A stretch of DNA of 64,000 nucleotides from Mesorhizobium ciceri biovar biserrulae WSM1271 (GTDB lineage: Bacteria > Pseudomonadota > Alphaproteobacteria > Rhizobiales > Rhizobiaceae): the NCBI RefSeq assembly GCF_000185905.1, contig NC_014923.1, forward strand, positions 5,355,501 through 5,419,500, read 5' to 3'. The stretch's first letter is position 1; each line of letters opens with the position of its first letter. Both the position numbers and the translations under genes were made by a program. This document shows positions 45,246 through 54,187 of this stretch, one piece after another. The notes beneath the pieces were generated by a model. The model did not search any database and had not been told where the DNA came from. It was given only the letters and a program-made list of their open reading frames with translations.

Positions 45246-45264
45246 CGACCCCACTTTCGGGTCG
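45246..45264 (+). terminator. Weak terminator-like hairpin after luxR
   Basis: CGACCC (45246-45251) pairs with GGGTCG (45259-45264) across a CACTTTC loop. It follows the tetraloop hairpin by 15 bp in the 83-bp gap before the deacetylase-fold gene. There is no T-tract. Confidence 0.4.
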
Positions 45265-45318
45265 GGCCATCTGATCGTTAGCCTGCTAGCGTCACCTGGT
45301 TTTCAGAGGACGCTGCGG

Positions 45319-46440
45319 ATGGCGACAGGCTACGTTTTTCACGAACAGCTGATGTGGCATGACACCGGCTCCAGCGCCGACATGATGCCGCCCGGCCGTT
45401 TCGTGGAACCCGGCCGGCATCTGGAATCCCCTGGCTCCAAGCGCCGGCTGAACAACCTCATCCAGGTCAGCGGCCTGTCGCGGCATCTGGTGCCGATCAT
45501 CCCCGAGCCGGTCTCGGTCGACGACCTGTTGCGCGTGCACACGCAACGCCATGTCGACGATATTCGCATGCTCAGCGAACGCGGCTCCGGTTTCGCCGGG
45601 CCGCAGGCGCCGATCGGCCTCAACAGTTTTGACATCGCGCTGCTGTCGGCCGGCACCACCTATGCCGCGATGCGCGCCGTGCTGACGGGCCGCGTCGACA
45701 ATGCCTATGCGCTGGCGCGGCCGCCGGGACACCATGCCGAGCCCGACCAGGCGATGGGCAACTGCCTGTTCTCCAACATTGGCGTCGCTGTCCGCCGGCT
45801 GCAGCATGAAGGCCTGCTCGGGCGCGCGGCGATAGTCGACTGGGATGTGCATCACGGCAACGGCACCGAGACGGTGTTCTATTCCGACCCGTCGGTTCTG
45901 ACCATTTCCGTGCACCAGGACAATCTCTATCCGACCGGGCGCGGTGCGCTGGCCGACAACGGGAAAGATGCCGGCGAGGGCTTTAACATCAACATCCCGC
46001 TGCCGGCCGGCAGCGGAACCGGTGCTTATGAAGCGACTTTCGACCGCGTTGTCGCGCCGGCACTGCGCGCCTACAGGCCGGACCTCGTCATCGTCGCCTC
46101 CGGCTTCGATGCGTCCGGCTTCGATCCACTCGGCCGCATGATGCTCAACAGCGAATGCTTCAGGCGTCTCGCCGCGCGCATGGTTGCGCTGGCCGCCGAG
46201 ACCTCGCAAGGGCGCCTGATGATGACCCATGAAGGCGGCTACTCCGAGGGCTATGTGCCGTTCTGCGGCCATGCCGTCATCGAGACGCTAGCCAATCACC
46301 GTACCGAAGTGGTCGACCCTTTGTCGGACCATATCGACGAATGGGCCGGGCAAGACCTGCAGCTTCATCAGGCCGCGGTGATCGATGCCGCCGAAGGCCT
46401 GCTCGCCGGCCTGCGCCAACGTCTCGCCAGTGCGGCCTGA
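45319..46440 (+). CDS. Histone-deacetylase-superfamily amidohydrolase (class II/acetylpolyamine type)
   Basis: Zinc amidohydrolase of 373 residues from ATG 45319, which has AGAGGA before it; the frame to the left is luxR shadow. The active site shows PPGHHAEPD (tandem catalytic His), the metal ligands in DWDVHHGNGTE (Asp/His), the third in ASGFDASGFDP and the catalytic Tyr in EGGYSEGY. Bacterial members deacetylate acetylpolyamines or small amides. It is followed after 4 bp by an amide/urea-type transporter, which implies uptake of an N-acyl amine that is then hydrolysed. It may oppose the GNAT enzyme upstream. Confidence 0.9.
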   Translation: MATGYVFHEQLMWHDTGSSADMMPPGRFVEPGRHLESPGSKRRLNNLIQVSGLSRHLVPIIPEPVSVDDLLRVHTQRHVDDIRMLSERGSGFAGPQAPIGLNSFDIALLSAGTTYAAMRAVLTGRVDNAYALARPPGHHAEPDQAMGNCLFSNIGVAVRRLQHEGLLGRAAIVDWDVHHGNGTETVFYSDPSVLTISVHQDNLYPTGRGALADNGKDAGEGFNINIPLPAGSGTGAYEATFDRVVAPALRAYRPDLVIVASGFDASGFDPLGRMMLNSECFRRLAARMVALAAETSQGRLMMTHEGGYSEGYVPFCGHAVIETLANHRTEVVDPLSDHIDEWAGQDLQLHQAAVIDAAEGLLAGLRQRLASAA

Positions 46441-46444
46441 CGCG

Positions 46445-47302
46445 ATGGATTTTGTCATCACCACGCTGCTCAATGCGCTGACGCTGATCAGTATCCTGAT
46501 GCTGGTCGGGCTCGGGCTGGCGATCAGCTTCGGCCTGATGAACGTGACCAATTTGGCACATGGCGAGTTCGTCACCGTCGGCGCCTTCGCGGTCTATTTC
46601 GTCCAGAGCATGGGTGGCTCGTTCTGGCTAGGGCTGGCGGCTGCCCCCATCGCCGGCGCGGTGATCGGCTGCATCCTCGAATTCGCCATCATCCGCCATC
46701 TCTATTCCAGGCCGGTCTCAACTGTGCTTGCCACCTGGGGCGTCAGCCTGATCCTGCAGCAAGGGCTGGAACTGATCTTCGGTCTCGGCGCCAAGCCGGT
46801 GACGCCGCCTATCGAGGGCACGCTCGACCTCTTCTTCACCGTCTACCCGGCCTATCGGCTGATCCTGATCGGCATCGCCATGCTGACCTTGCTCGGCGTC
46901 ATCCTGCTGATCAGCCGCACGTCCTTCGGTCTCGACATCCGCACCGTCATCCAGAACCGAGAAATGGCCGAGGGCGTCGGCATCAACACGCGGCGCACCT
47001 ACGCCATCGCCTTCACCTTCGGCGCGGCCATCGCCGGGCTCGCCGGCGGACTGGTCGCGCCGCTGGCGATCGTGCTGCCGCAGATGGGGGTGAACTATCT
47101 CGCCAACGCCTTCTTCGTCGTCATTGTCGGCGGCGTCGGCTCGATCGGCGGCCTCGTCGCCGGCAGCGTCTTCGTCGGCGGGCTGACCAGCATCCTCAAT
47201 TATCAGATCTCGCCGTCGCTGGCGCAGGCGGTCGTGCTGCTGGCGGCCATCGTCGCTGTCCGGCTTCGGCCCAACGGCCTGTTCAACGGAGCGTCGCGAT
47301 GA
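46445..47302 (+). CDS. ABC permease, LivH/UrtB type
   Basis: Permease of 285 residues from ATG 46445 (MDFVITTLLN). The frame before it is a shadow of the amidohydrolase gene. It has about eight hydrophobic spans, the LivH segment FGLMNVTNLAHGEFVTVGAFA and the C-terminal VVIVGGVGSIGGLVAGS. It overlaps the next permease by 4 bp. Confidence 0.9.
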   Translation: MDFVITTLLNALTLISILMLVGLGLAISFGLMNVTNLAHGEFVTVGAFAVYFVQSMGGSFWLGLAAAPIAGAVIGCILEFAIIRHLYSRPVSTVLATWGVSLILQQGLELIFGLGAKPVTPPIEGTLDLFFTVYPAYRLILIGIAMLTLLGVILLISRTSFGLDIRTVIQNREMAEGVGINTRRTYAIAFTFGAAIAGLAGGLVAPLAIVLPQMGVNYLANAFFVVIVGGVGSIGGLVAGSVFVGGLTSILNYQISPSLAQAVVLLAAIVAVRLRPNGLFNGASR

Positions 47303-48285
47303 TCGCCCGCGACCGCAACTGGCTGCTGATCTTCGCCGCCTGCGTGGCGCTCGCGATCATCTATCCGTTCTTTGTCGGCGGGTATCAGCTGACCGTGATC
47401 CGCGACGCGCTGATCTTCGGCCTGTTCGCCGCGAGCCTCGACTTCTTCTGGGGCCGCACTGGAATCCTGTGTTTCGGCCACGCTGCGTTTTTCGGCATCG
47501 GCGGCTACATCATGGCGCTGATCACGCTCAACGATGCGATCTCCTTCGCCAGCCTGCTTGGCATCATCGGTGCGGTGGCCGGTGCGGCCTTGGTCTCCGC
47601 CATCATCGGCTACTTCCTGTTTTTCGGCGGCATCCGTGGCAGCTATTTCACTATCGTCATGCTGGCCATGGGCGTCATCTGCCAGCAGGCGGCGGTCTCC
47701 TGGAGCTCGGTCACCGGCGGCGACAGCGGGCTGATCGGCATTCCGCCGATTGCCTTCGATGTCGGCGGGCTGCACGTCGATCTCAGCCAGGACCTGCCCA
47801 GCTACATCTTCGTCTCGGCCATCGTCGCGGTGACCGTGCTGGCGCTGTGGTCGATCAGCCGTGGCCGCTGGGGTACGGTGCTGACCGCCATACAGGACAA
47901 TGAAGTCCGGGCAGCAGCGCTCGGCCACAATGCGCCGTTGCGGCTGCTCGTCACCTTCGTCCTGTCGGCGGCGATCGCCGGCCTTGCCGGCGCGCTCTAT
48001 GTCTGCATGGCGGGGTTGGTGGCACCGGATTTGTCCGGACTGCTTCTGTCGACGGAAGTCATCGTCTGGGTGGCGGTCGGCGGGCGCGGCACGCTGCTGG
48101 GGCCGGTGCTCGGCGCCATCTTCATCCAGCGTGCGCAGCAGACGATCAGCAGTTTCAACCCGAGCCTGTGGCCGCTATTGCTCGGCTGTGTCTTCGTCAT
48201 CATCGTCTTCGTCCTGCCGGACGGCATCCTGTCGATCTACGCGCGACTGAAAGCCCTGTTCAAAGGCGGGAGGCGCGCACAATGA
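47299..48285 (+). CDS. ABC permease, LivM/UrtC type
   Basis: Permease of 328 residues with the typical FWGRTGILCFGHAAFFGIGGYI segment near 51-72, the SYFTIVMLAMGVI span, and IQDNEVRAAALGHNA as the ATPase loop. GGSGS-like VGGRGTLLGPVLGAIFI lies near the C-terminus. It overlaps both neighbours by 4 bp. Confidence 0.9.
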   Translation: MIARDRNWLLIFAACVALAIIYPFFVGGYQLTVIRDALIFGLFAASLDFFWGRTGILCFGHAAFFGIGGYIMALITLNDAISFASLLGIIGAVAGAALVSAIIGYFLFFGGIRGSYFTIVMLAMGVICQQAAVSWSSVTGGDSGLIGIPPIAFDVGGLHVDLSQDLPSYIFVSAIVAVTVLALWSISRGRWGTVLTAIQDNEVRAAALGHNAPLRLLVTFVLSAAIAGLAGALYVCMAGLVAPDLSGLLLSTEVIVWVAVGGRGTLLGPVLGAIFIQRAQQTISSFNPSLWPLLLGCVFVIIVFVLPDGILSIYARLKALFKGGRRAQ

Positions 48286-48986
48286 GCGACATCCTGCTCC
48301 AGGCCGAAAATGTCGGCATCCGCTTTGGCGGGCTGCAGGCGCTGGAGGCCCTGAACCTCACTGTACGCGACAAGGAACTCTGCTGCATCATCGGCCCGAA
48401 CGGCGCCGGCAAAAGCACCTTCCTCAATGTGTTGACCGGTACGCTGCGCCCGACCAGCGGCAGCGTGCGCTTCCTCGGCCACGACATAGCCGGCCTGCCG
48501 CTGCATCGCATCGCCCGGCTCGGCATCGCGCGCAAGTTCCAGATCCCGTCCGTCTTCCCGAGCCTCTCGGTGGAAGACAATGTGAAGGTCGCCCGCTGGG
48601 GGGCGCCCTCGCCTGTGCGCCCGGTTGGCGAATTGCTGGAATTGGTCGCGCTGAGCAATCGCGCCGCCACACCGGCCGGCGAACTCGCGCATGGCCAGAA
48701 GCAATGGCTGGAGATCGGCATGGCGCTGGCAATCGAGCCGCGGTTGCTTTTGCTCGACGAACCCACCGCCGGCATGACGCCGCAGGAGACGCTGGCGACG
48801 GCCGATATGCTGCTACGCCTAAAGGGCGAGTTCTCGATCGTCGCCGTCGAACACGATATCCGCTTCGTACGGGCGCTGAACTGCGAGACGCTGGTGCTGC
48901 ATCAGGGACGCCGCCTGCGCAGCGGTCCTTTCCATGACATCGAGACCGACGAAATGGTCCGCGATGTCTATCTGGGGAGGCGCTGA
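48282..48986 (+). CDS. ABC ATPase, LivG/UrtD type
   Basis: ATPase of 234 residues from ATG 48282. Walker A GPNGAGKST is near 36-44 and the Q-loop region is ARKFQIPSVFPSLSVEDN. The signature is degenerate in an UrtD-like way (ELAHGQKQWLEIGMAL instead of LSGGQ), a known feature of UrtD ATPases. Walker B is LLLLDEPTAGMTP. It is 2 bp from the next ATPase. Confidence 0.92.
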   Translation: MSDILLQAENVGIRFGGLQALEALNLTVRDKELCCIIGPNGAGKSTFLNVLTGTLRPTSGSVRFLGHDIAGLPLHRIARLGIARKFQIPSVFPSLSVEDNVKVARWGAPSPVRPVGELLELVALSNRAATPAGELAHGQKQWLEIGMALAIEPRLLLLDEPTAGMTPQETLATADMLLRLKGEFSIVAVEHDIRFVRALNCETLVLHQGRRLRSGPFHDIETDEMVRDVYLGRR

Positions 48987-48988
48987 TC

Positions 48989-49690
48989 ATGCTGCGGACA
49001 ATGGCGGTGTCGGCCGGCTACGGCCCGCTCCCGGTGCTGAACGGCATCGACCTCAGTGTCGCGCCGGGCGAAGTCGTCGGCCTGCTCGGCCGTAACGGCG
49101 CCGGCAAGACGACGCTGCTGCGCGTCATCGCCGGCGGCTTGCGAGCGAGCGGTGGCGCGGTGGTTCTCGGTGACAAGGACCTCACGAACGCGCCGGCCTT
49201 CCGCCGCGCGCGGGCAGGCATTGCGCATGTGCCGCAGGGGCGCGGGATCTTCAACCAGCTAACGGTGCGGCAAAACCTGGAGGTCGGCACCCGCGCTGCC
49301 AAGGACCGTGGCGACGGCGGCATTCCGGCCGACATCTTCGGCTATTTTCCAATCCTGCGCGAACGCGAAGCACAGATCGCAGGCACGCTTTCAGGCGGCC
49401 AGCAGCAGATGCTGGCGATCGGCCGCGCGCTCTGCGGCCTGCCGTCGGTGCTGCTGCTCGACGAGCCTTCGGAAGGCATACAGCCGAACATCGTGCAGTC
49501 GATCGCCGAGCTGGTGCCGCGCATCGCGCGCGAACGCGGCATCGCGATCGTACTGGTCGAGCAGAATCTCGATCTCGTTCTCAAGGCATCGGACCGCTGC
49601 CTGGTGATGGAGAAGGGCAGGATCGTCCATGAAGGCGCGCCGGAGGCGTTCGCCGACGAGACCCTGCTGAAGGACCTGTTGGCCCTATAG
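48989..49690 (+). CDS. ABC ATPase, LivF/UrtE type
   Basis: ATPase of 233 residues with Walker A GRNGAGKTT near 33-41, the UrtE/LivF segment HVPQGRGIFNQLTVRQNLEV, signature LSGGQQQMLAIGRAL and Walker B LLLDEPSEGIQP (UrtE-like SEGIQP). The GC-rich palindrome GCCCTATAGGGC (49682-49693) contains its TAG stop codon. Confidence 0.92.
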   Translation: MLRTMAVSAGYGPLPVLNGIDLSVAPGEVVGLLGRNGAGKTTLLRVIAGGLRASGGAVVLGDKDLTNAPAFRRARAGIAHVPQGRGIFNQLTVRQNLEVGTRAAKDRGDGGIPADIFGYFPILREREAQIAGTLSGGQQQMLAIGRALCGLPSVLLLDEPSEGIQPNIVQSIAELVPRIARERGIAIVLVEQNLDLVLKASDRCLVMEKGRIVHEGAPEAFADETLLKDLLAL

Positions 49691-49709
49691 GGCGCGCCTG
49701 AAGCGCGCC
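49691..49709 (+). other. Intercistronic hairpin before the binding-protein gene
   Basis: GGCGCGC (49691-49697) pairs with GCGCGCC (49703-49709) across CTGAA, directly after the ATPase stop and 64 bp before the binding-protein start. The similar segment GGCGCGTCTGGGA recurs at about 49742. No T-run follows. Confidence 0.5.
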
Positions 49710-49772
49710 TGGGAGCTTGTTGACTTGTAAGGCGTGCATGGGGCGCGTCTGGGACTGGAAGGGAACACAACA

Positions 49773-50942
49773 ATGATAAGCAGAAGAACTGTCTTGAAAT
49801 CCGGCGGCGCCGCGGCCGCTTTCGCCATGGTCGGTGCGCCGTCGGTCCTGCGCGCCGCCGACACCGTCAAGGTCGGCCTGTCGATCCCGATCACCGGGCT
49901 GCAGGCGATCCTCGGCGAGACGCTGCTCAATTGCTACAAGCTCGCCGCCGCCGAACTGAACGCCGCCAATGGCATTGGCGGGCGCCAGGTCGAGTTGTTC
50001 ATCGAGGACAACCAGACCACGACCAAGGGTTCCATCGACAAGGCGCGCAAGCTCATCAACGAAGACAAGGTCGACGTGGTCATGGGCACGATCATTTCGC
50101 CGGAGCGAAGTGCTACGCTGTCGGTGACCTCGAAGGCCAAGAAGCTGTTCTTCTACCCGACCAATTTCGAAGGCGGCGAATGCAACCGCTACTTCGTCGC
50201 CACCGGCCCGATCCCGATGCAGCAGGTCGACCCGATGATGCCATGGGTGGCCGAGACGCTCGGCAAGACGATCTATGTCATGGCTTCCGACTATGCCTGG
50301 CCGCAGAAGATGACCGAGGCGATCACGGCGGCTTACGAAAAGGCCGGCGGCAAGATCATCGGCGCCGACTATTATCCGTTCGGCACCACGGATTTCGGCC
50401 CGGCCTTCCAGAAGATCAAGTCGCTGAAGCCCGACGTCGTGTGGTCGATGGTGGTCGGCAATGACGCGGTCACGCAGCTCAAGCAGTATCGCTCTTTCGA
50501 CATCAAGCAGCCGCTGATCGCGCCGCTCGACGAGGTCTTCAACAAGGACGCGCTGCCGCCCGGCGTTGCGGCCGGCACCTACGCACCGCAGCCTTACTGG
50601 ATGGCGCTCGATAATCCGGTCAACAAGAAGTTCATCGCGAGCTTCCGCGAGAAGTTCGGCAAGGAGAAGATGGTCAACGGCATCGGCGAGGCCGGCTACA
50701 ACGGCCTGCATCTCTACGCCCTGGCCGCCGAGAAGGCCGGATCGCTGAAGGACGATGATGTGCTCAAGGCGCTGCCGACGATCGAGTTCGACGCGCCGCA
50801 AGGCAAGATCCGGGTCGATGCCAGCAACAACCACACGCTCTGCCATTCCTATGTCGGCAAGGCGGCCGCAGACGGCATCAGCTATGAAATCGCCAAGGAT
50901 TTCGGCACCATCGCGCCGGTCACGCCTTACTGCAAGCTGTAG
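49773..50942 (+). CDS. Amide/urea-type ABC substrate-binding protein (Peripla_BP_5)
   Basis: Binding protein of 389 residues from ATG 49773. A twin-arginine-type signal is visible (ISRRTVLKSGGAAAAFAMVG, then cleavage near RAAD at about 30). The mature part has SIPITGLQAILGETLLN, FYPTNFEGGECNRYFVATG and YPFGTTDFGPAFQKIK, patterns of the FmdD/UrtA/AmiC group that binds short-chain amides and urea. It is the last gene of the transporter operon and supports amide or acyl-amine uptake for the amidohydrolase at 45319. A perfect hairpin follows. Confidence 0.9.
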   Translation: MISRRTVLKSGGAAAAFAMVGAPSVLRAADTVKVGLSIPITGLQAILGETLLNCYKLAAAELNAANGIGGRQVELFIEDNQTTTKGSIDKARKLINEDKVDVVMGTIISPERSATLSVTSKAKKLFFYPTNFEGGECNRYFVATGPIPMQQVDPMMPWVAETLGKTIYVMASDYAWPQKMTEAITAAYEKAGGKIIGADYYPFGTTDFGPAFQKIKSLKPDVVWSMVVGNDAVTQLKQYRSFDIKQPLIAPLDEVFNKDALPPGVAAGTYAPQPYWMALDNPVNKKFIASFREKFGKEKMVNGIGEAGYNGLHLYALAAEKAGSLKDDDVLKALPTIEFDAPQGKIRVDASNNHTLCHSYVGKAAADGISYEIAKDFGTIAPVTPYCKL

Positions 50943-50968
50943 GAGCTCCGGCAACGGCTCCAGGCAAT

Positions 50969-50995
50969 CCTGACGGCGGCTTTGCCGCCGTCAGG
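50969..50995. terminator. Bidirectional terminator hairpin
   Basis: CCTGACGGCGGC (50969-50980) pairs perfectly with GCCGCCGTCAGG (50984-50995), a 12-bp stem with a TTT loop. It lies between the convergent ends of the binding-protein gene (50942) and the ThDP enzyme, whose stop codon it includes. Confidence 0.8.
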
Positions 50996-52637
50996 GCGTC
51001 TGCGGCGCCGGCAGCCGCTCGCGCAGTTCGTCGACGAGCACCCTGGTGTTTTCGGAATAGTCGATGGGCACGACGACGAGGTGCACGCCGCCGCCGGTGA
51101 AGGCCTGTTCCAGCGCCGGCCGCAAGTCGGCGATCTCCGTAACCCTGGTCCCCCTGGCGCCATAGGCCTCGGCATATCTGACGAAGTCGGGATTGCCGAA
51201 GGTCATGCCGAAATCCGGAAATTCGTCGACCGCCTGCTTCCAGCGGATCATGCCATAGGCATGGTCTTCGAGCAGCAGAACGACGAGATTGAGCTTGAGC
51301 CTGACGGCGGTCTCCAGTTCCTGGCTGTTCATCATGAAGCCGCCATCGCCACAGATGGCCATGACACGGCGCTGCGGATAGAGCAGTGCCGCCATCATCG
51401 CCGACGGCAAGCCCGCGCCCATGGTGGCCAGCGCATTGTCGAGCAGGATCGTGTTTGCCATGCGCGTCCGGTAGTTGCGCGCGAACCAGATCTTGTACAT
51501 GCCATTGTCGAGGGCGAGGATCCCGTCCGGCGGCATCACGGCGCGCACGTCATGCACGATGCGCTGCGGCGTGAAGCGATCTTCGGTGGCGCGCGCGGCG
51601 ATGCGGCTCAGAATGCCTTCCCGCAGCGGCAGCAAGGCCTGTGCATTGGGGACCTTGCCCTCGATGCGGTCGGCCAGCAGCGCCAGCGAAGGACCGAGGT
51701 CGCCGACGATTTCGGCTTGCGGGAAATAGACCTGCTCGACATCGGCTGAATGGTAGCCGACATGAATGACCTTCGGCCCCTTTGCCCCCATGATGAAGGG
51801 CGGCTTCTCCACCGTGTCGTGACCGATGGTGATGATCAGATCGGCCTGTTCGATGGCCTCGTGCACATAGTCGCGCTCCGAAAGGGCTGCCGTTCCCATA
51901 TAGAGCTCCGTGCCGCCAGGCACGGTGCCCTTGCCCATCTGCGTGGTGAAATAGGGAATTTGCGTCCGCAGCACGAACTGGGCGACATCGGGAGTCACGC
52001 GCGGTCGGGACGCCGCCGCACCAAACATCAGCAGCGGACGCCTGGCTTCCATGATCATACGGGCGGCGCGATCAAGCGCGCCCGGGCTGGCCAGCGGCAG
52101 TTCGACCGGATGCGTTGGCACGAGTGCTACCGGTTCACACTCGGCCGCCGCAATGTCTTCCGGCAATTCAAGATGTACGGGGCCGGGACGCTCTTCTTGG
52201 GCGACACGGAAAGCTTCGCGAACCAACGAGGGGATCATCTTCGGCGAGACGATCTGACGCGACAGCTTGGTCAGCGGCTTCATCGCCGCGACGATGTCGA
52301 CGATCTGGAAGCGCGCCTGCCGGGATGACAGGATGCCTTTCTGGCCGGTGATCATGATCATCGGCATCGCGCCGAGCAGCGCATAGGCCGAACCGGTCGA
52401 AAGGTTGAGCGCGCCCGGGCCAAGCGTGGTGATGCACACACCCGGCTTGCCGGTAAGCCTGCCATAGGTGGCGGCCATGAAAGCGGCTGCCTGCTCGTGG
52501 CGGGTCAGGATCAGCTGGATCGAGGAGCGGCGGATGGATTCGACGATGTCGAGATTTTCTTCGCCCGGAATGCCGAAAATCCGCTCGACCCCTTCGTTCT
52601 CGAGGGCCGCGACGAACAGATCCGAACCTTTGGTCAT
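50991..52637 (-). CDS. ThDP-dependent enzyme, acetolactate-synthase-like
   Basis: Thiamine-diphosphate enzyme of 548 residues starting at 52637 after GGGAGAGGTGG. It has three domains: N-terminal Pyr (RIFGIPGEEN, then catalytic Glu in LTRHEQAAAFMAATYGRLTG), a middle FAD/Rossmann-like part, and the C-terminal ThDP-binding GDGGFMMN ending in LLLEDHAYG. That last motif resembles catabolic AlsS rather than the usual NN pair. No regulatory small subunit is nearby. It is read convergent to the transporter. The reaction is not known and decarboxylase or carboligase activity is possible. Confidence 0.85.
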   Translation of the reverse strand: MTKGSDLFVAALENEGVERIFGIPGEENLDIVESIRRSSIQLILTRHEQAAAFMAATYGRLTGKPGVCITTLGPGALNLSTGSAYALLGAMPMIMITGQKGILSSRQARFQIVDIVAAMKPLTKLSRQIVSPKMIPSLVREAFRVAQEERPGPVHLELPEDIAAAECEPVALVPTHPVELPLASPGALDRAARMIMEARRPLLMFGAAASRPRVTPDVAQFVLRTQIPYFTTQMGKGTVPGGTELYMGTAALSERDYVHEAIEQADLIITIGHDTVEKPPFIMGAKGPKVIHVGYHSADVEQVYFPQAEIVGDLGPSLALLADRIEGKVPNAQALLPLREGILSRIAARATEDRFTPQRIVHDVRAVMPPDGILALDNGMYKIWFARNYRTRMANTILLDNALATMGAGLPSAMMAALLYPQRRVMAICGDGGFMMNSQELETAVRLKLNLVVLLLEDHAYGMIRWKQAVDEFPDFGMTFGNPDFVRYAEAYGARGTRVTEIADLRPALEQAFTGGGVHLVVVPIDYSENTRVLVDELRERLPAPQTP

Positions 52638-52721
52638 GACCACCTCTCCCGCAACATTCCGTCGGCCACCTTCATATGGCATCGGAATGCGACGCCTCAA
52701 AGAGGCATCTTCGGCTGCGGG

Positions 52722-54059
52722 TCAGCGGCGCGTGTTGCAGCTCGCCGCTTTCGGCGAGGCGAAAAGTTCCTTCGGTGCAGACCACTGGCTGAGCGGTGCG
52801 CCGCGCGTGCCGGTGATCAGTGAACGCAGTTCTGACAGATAGGTCTGCACGAAGAACGAGGTCTGGCTTTCCAGCGGCGTATAGGGACCCGGCCGGTAGG
52901 CGCGCGACATGATGCCGTCGGCATTGTCCTCGGTGATCTTCTTGTCCTGCACCGTGGTGACGTCCCACATCCAGCTGATCGCATCGGCGTCGATGTCGCC
53001 ATCGGCGTCCTTGTCGACGAGCCAGGTCAGAATGACGTCGGTTTCCGTGGCGCTGCGCGGTATCATCTGGAACAGCGTGACATAATCATTGGCAGCACTT
53101 GCAAACGACAGGCGTCCGAGGCGGAAGCCGCTTTCGCCACCATCATAGGCGTGACGGCCGCCCATCAGGCATGAGACCCCCTCACCCGTATTGGACAGCG
53201 TGTTGCGGCCGGATCCGATCGGCTTGCGGTGCATGGCAAACGGCATCGTGTCGAGGTCGCCAGCCTGCCACGCGCCCTTGTGGAACTCGGCATCGCCGAT
53301 GACGCTGTGCCAGGCCTCGATTTCATTCTGCCACTCGACCGCCTTGTCGGCGTCGCGGGTCGCGGTCACTTTGACATGGCCGTTGACGCGGTAATATTCG
53401 GGATGAGCCGGCCGGCAGTGATAGCATTCGAGGAAGTTCTCGAGCACCAGCTTCCAGTTCGCCTTGGTGAGATAGTTCTTGCGCGCGACGATGCGTGCAC
53501 GGTCAAGGCCGTTTTCGCGCAAGCCGCCGGTCAGCCCGTCCGCGACAGGCTGGATGTCGGGCAGCGAATTGGCATCAAGGCCGCAGAACACGAGGCCGCC
53601 GAAATGCTTGCAGGGCACGCGGTGCAGTCCCAGCGCTTCCGGATCGACGCTTTCCGGTAGATCCTGCCGTGACTGCAACTCGCCGGTCAGCCTGAACGAC
53701 CAGGCATGGTAGGGGCAGACCAGAAGCTTGCCGCGACCATCCTTGGCGCAGAGCCGCGAGCCGCGATGGGTGCAGACATTGTAGTAGGCCGCGATGTCCT
53801 CCTCGCCGTCGTCGAAGCGCACGACGATGATCTCCTCGTCGAAAAGCTGGCGCACGATGTAGCGGCCCTTTTCTGGGACCTCGCTGGCATGAGCGACAAG
53901 CATCCATTGACGCGGAAACCACAAGTCCCGTTCCAGCGCGAAGATGGCAGGGGCCGCGTAGAAGGCCTGTTCCAGCGACCAGTCCGGACGTTGCCGGTCG
54001 ATCAGCCTGACGGTCTCGCTTCTGTCGATAGGCTGGCTGTTCGATGTGTAGGCCTGCAC
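52722..54059 (-). CDS. Rieske (2Fe-2S) ring-hydroxylating-type oxygenase, alpha subunit
   Basis: Non-haem iron oxygenase of about 445 residues. The start is uncertain: no ATG fits. GTG at 54059, with AAAGG before it, is used here; the open frame continues to 54170 through the promoter. The Rieske centre is CTHRG...LVCPYHAW (Cys96/His98 and Cys115/His118). The catalytic iron site is near ENFLECYHCRPAHPEYY. The arrangement resembles GbcA-like demethylases of betaines rather than true aromatic dioxygenases. No ferredoxin reductase gene is in the window. It is divergent from LysR. Confidence 0.82.
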   Translation of the reverse strand: MQAYTSNSQPIDRSETVRLIDRQRPDWSLEQAFYAAPAIFALERDLWFPRQWMLVAHASEVPEKGRYIVRQLFDEEIIVVRFDDGEEDIAAYYNVCTHRGSRLCAKDGRGKLLVCPYHAWSFRLTGELQSRQDLPESVDPEALGLHRVPCKHFGGLVFCGLDANSLPDIQPVADGLTGGLRENGLDRARIVARKNYLTKANWKLVLENFLECYHCRPAHPEYYRVNGHVKVTATRDADKAVEWQNEIEAWHSVIGDAEFHKGAWQAGDLDTMPFAMHRKPIGSGRNTLSNTGEGVSCLMGGRHAYDGGESGFRLGRLSFASAANDYVTLFQMIPRSATETDVILTWLVDKDADGDIDADAISWMWDVTTVQDKKITEDNADGIMSRAYRPGPYTPLESQTSFFVQTYLSELRSLITGTRGAPLSQWSAPKELFASPKAASCNTRR

Positions 54060-54152
54060 GGCAAACACCTTTCTGCTCGCTGGCGTTCGAATGACGTTTC
54101 GATAGAGTGTGCGATGCGGAAAGGCTTGCAGCAAATACAGAAATGATAGACC

Positions 54153-54173
54153 TTCATATCGAAAAGGCATGAA
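54153..54173. promoter_or_regulatory. Candidate LysR box (T-N11-A) before the lysR gene
   Basis: TTCAT (54153-54157), 11 bp, then ATGAA (54169-54173), an interrupted dyad of the classic LysR type. It is 15 bp before the lysR start and about 95 bp upstream of the Rieske gene start. Confidence 0.55.
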
Positions 54174-54187
54174 AGCAGGTTTGGATT

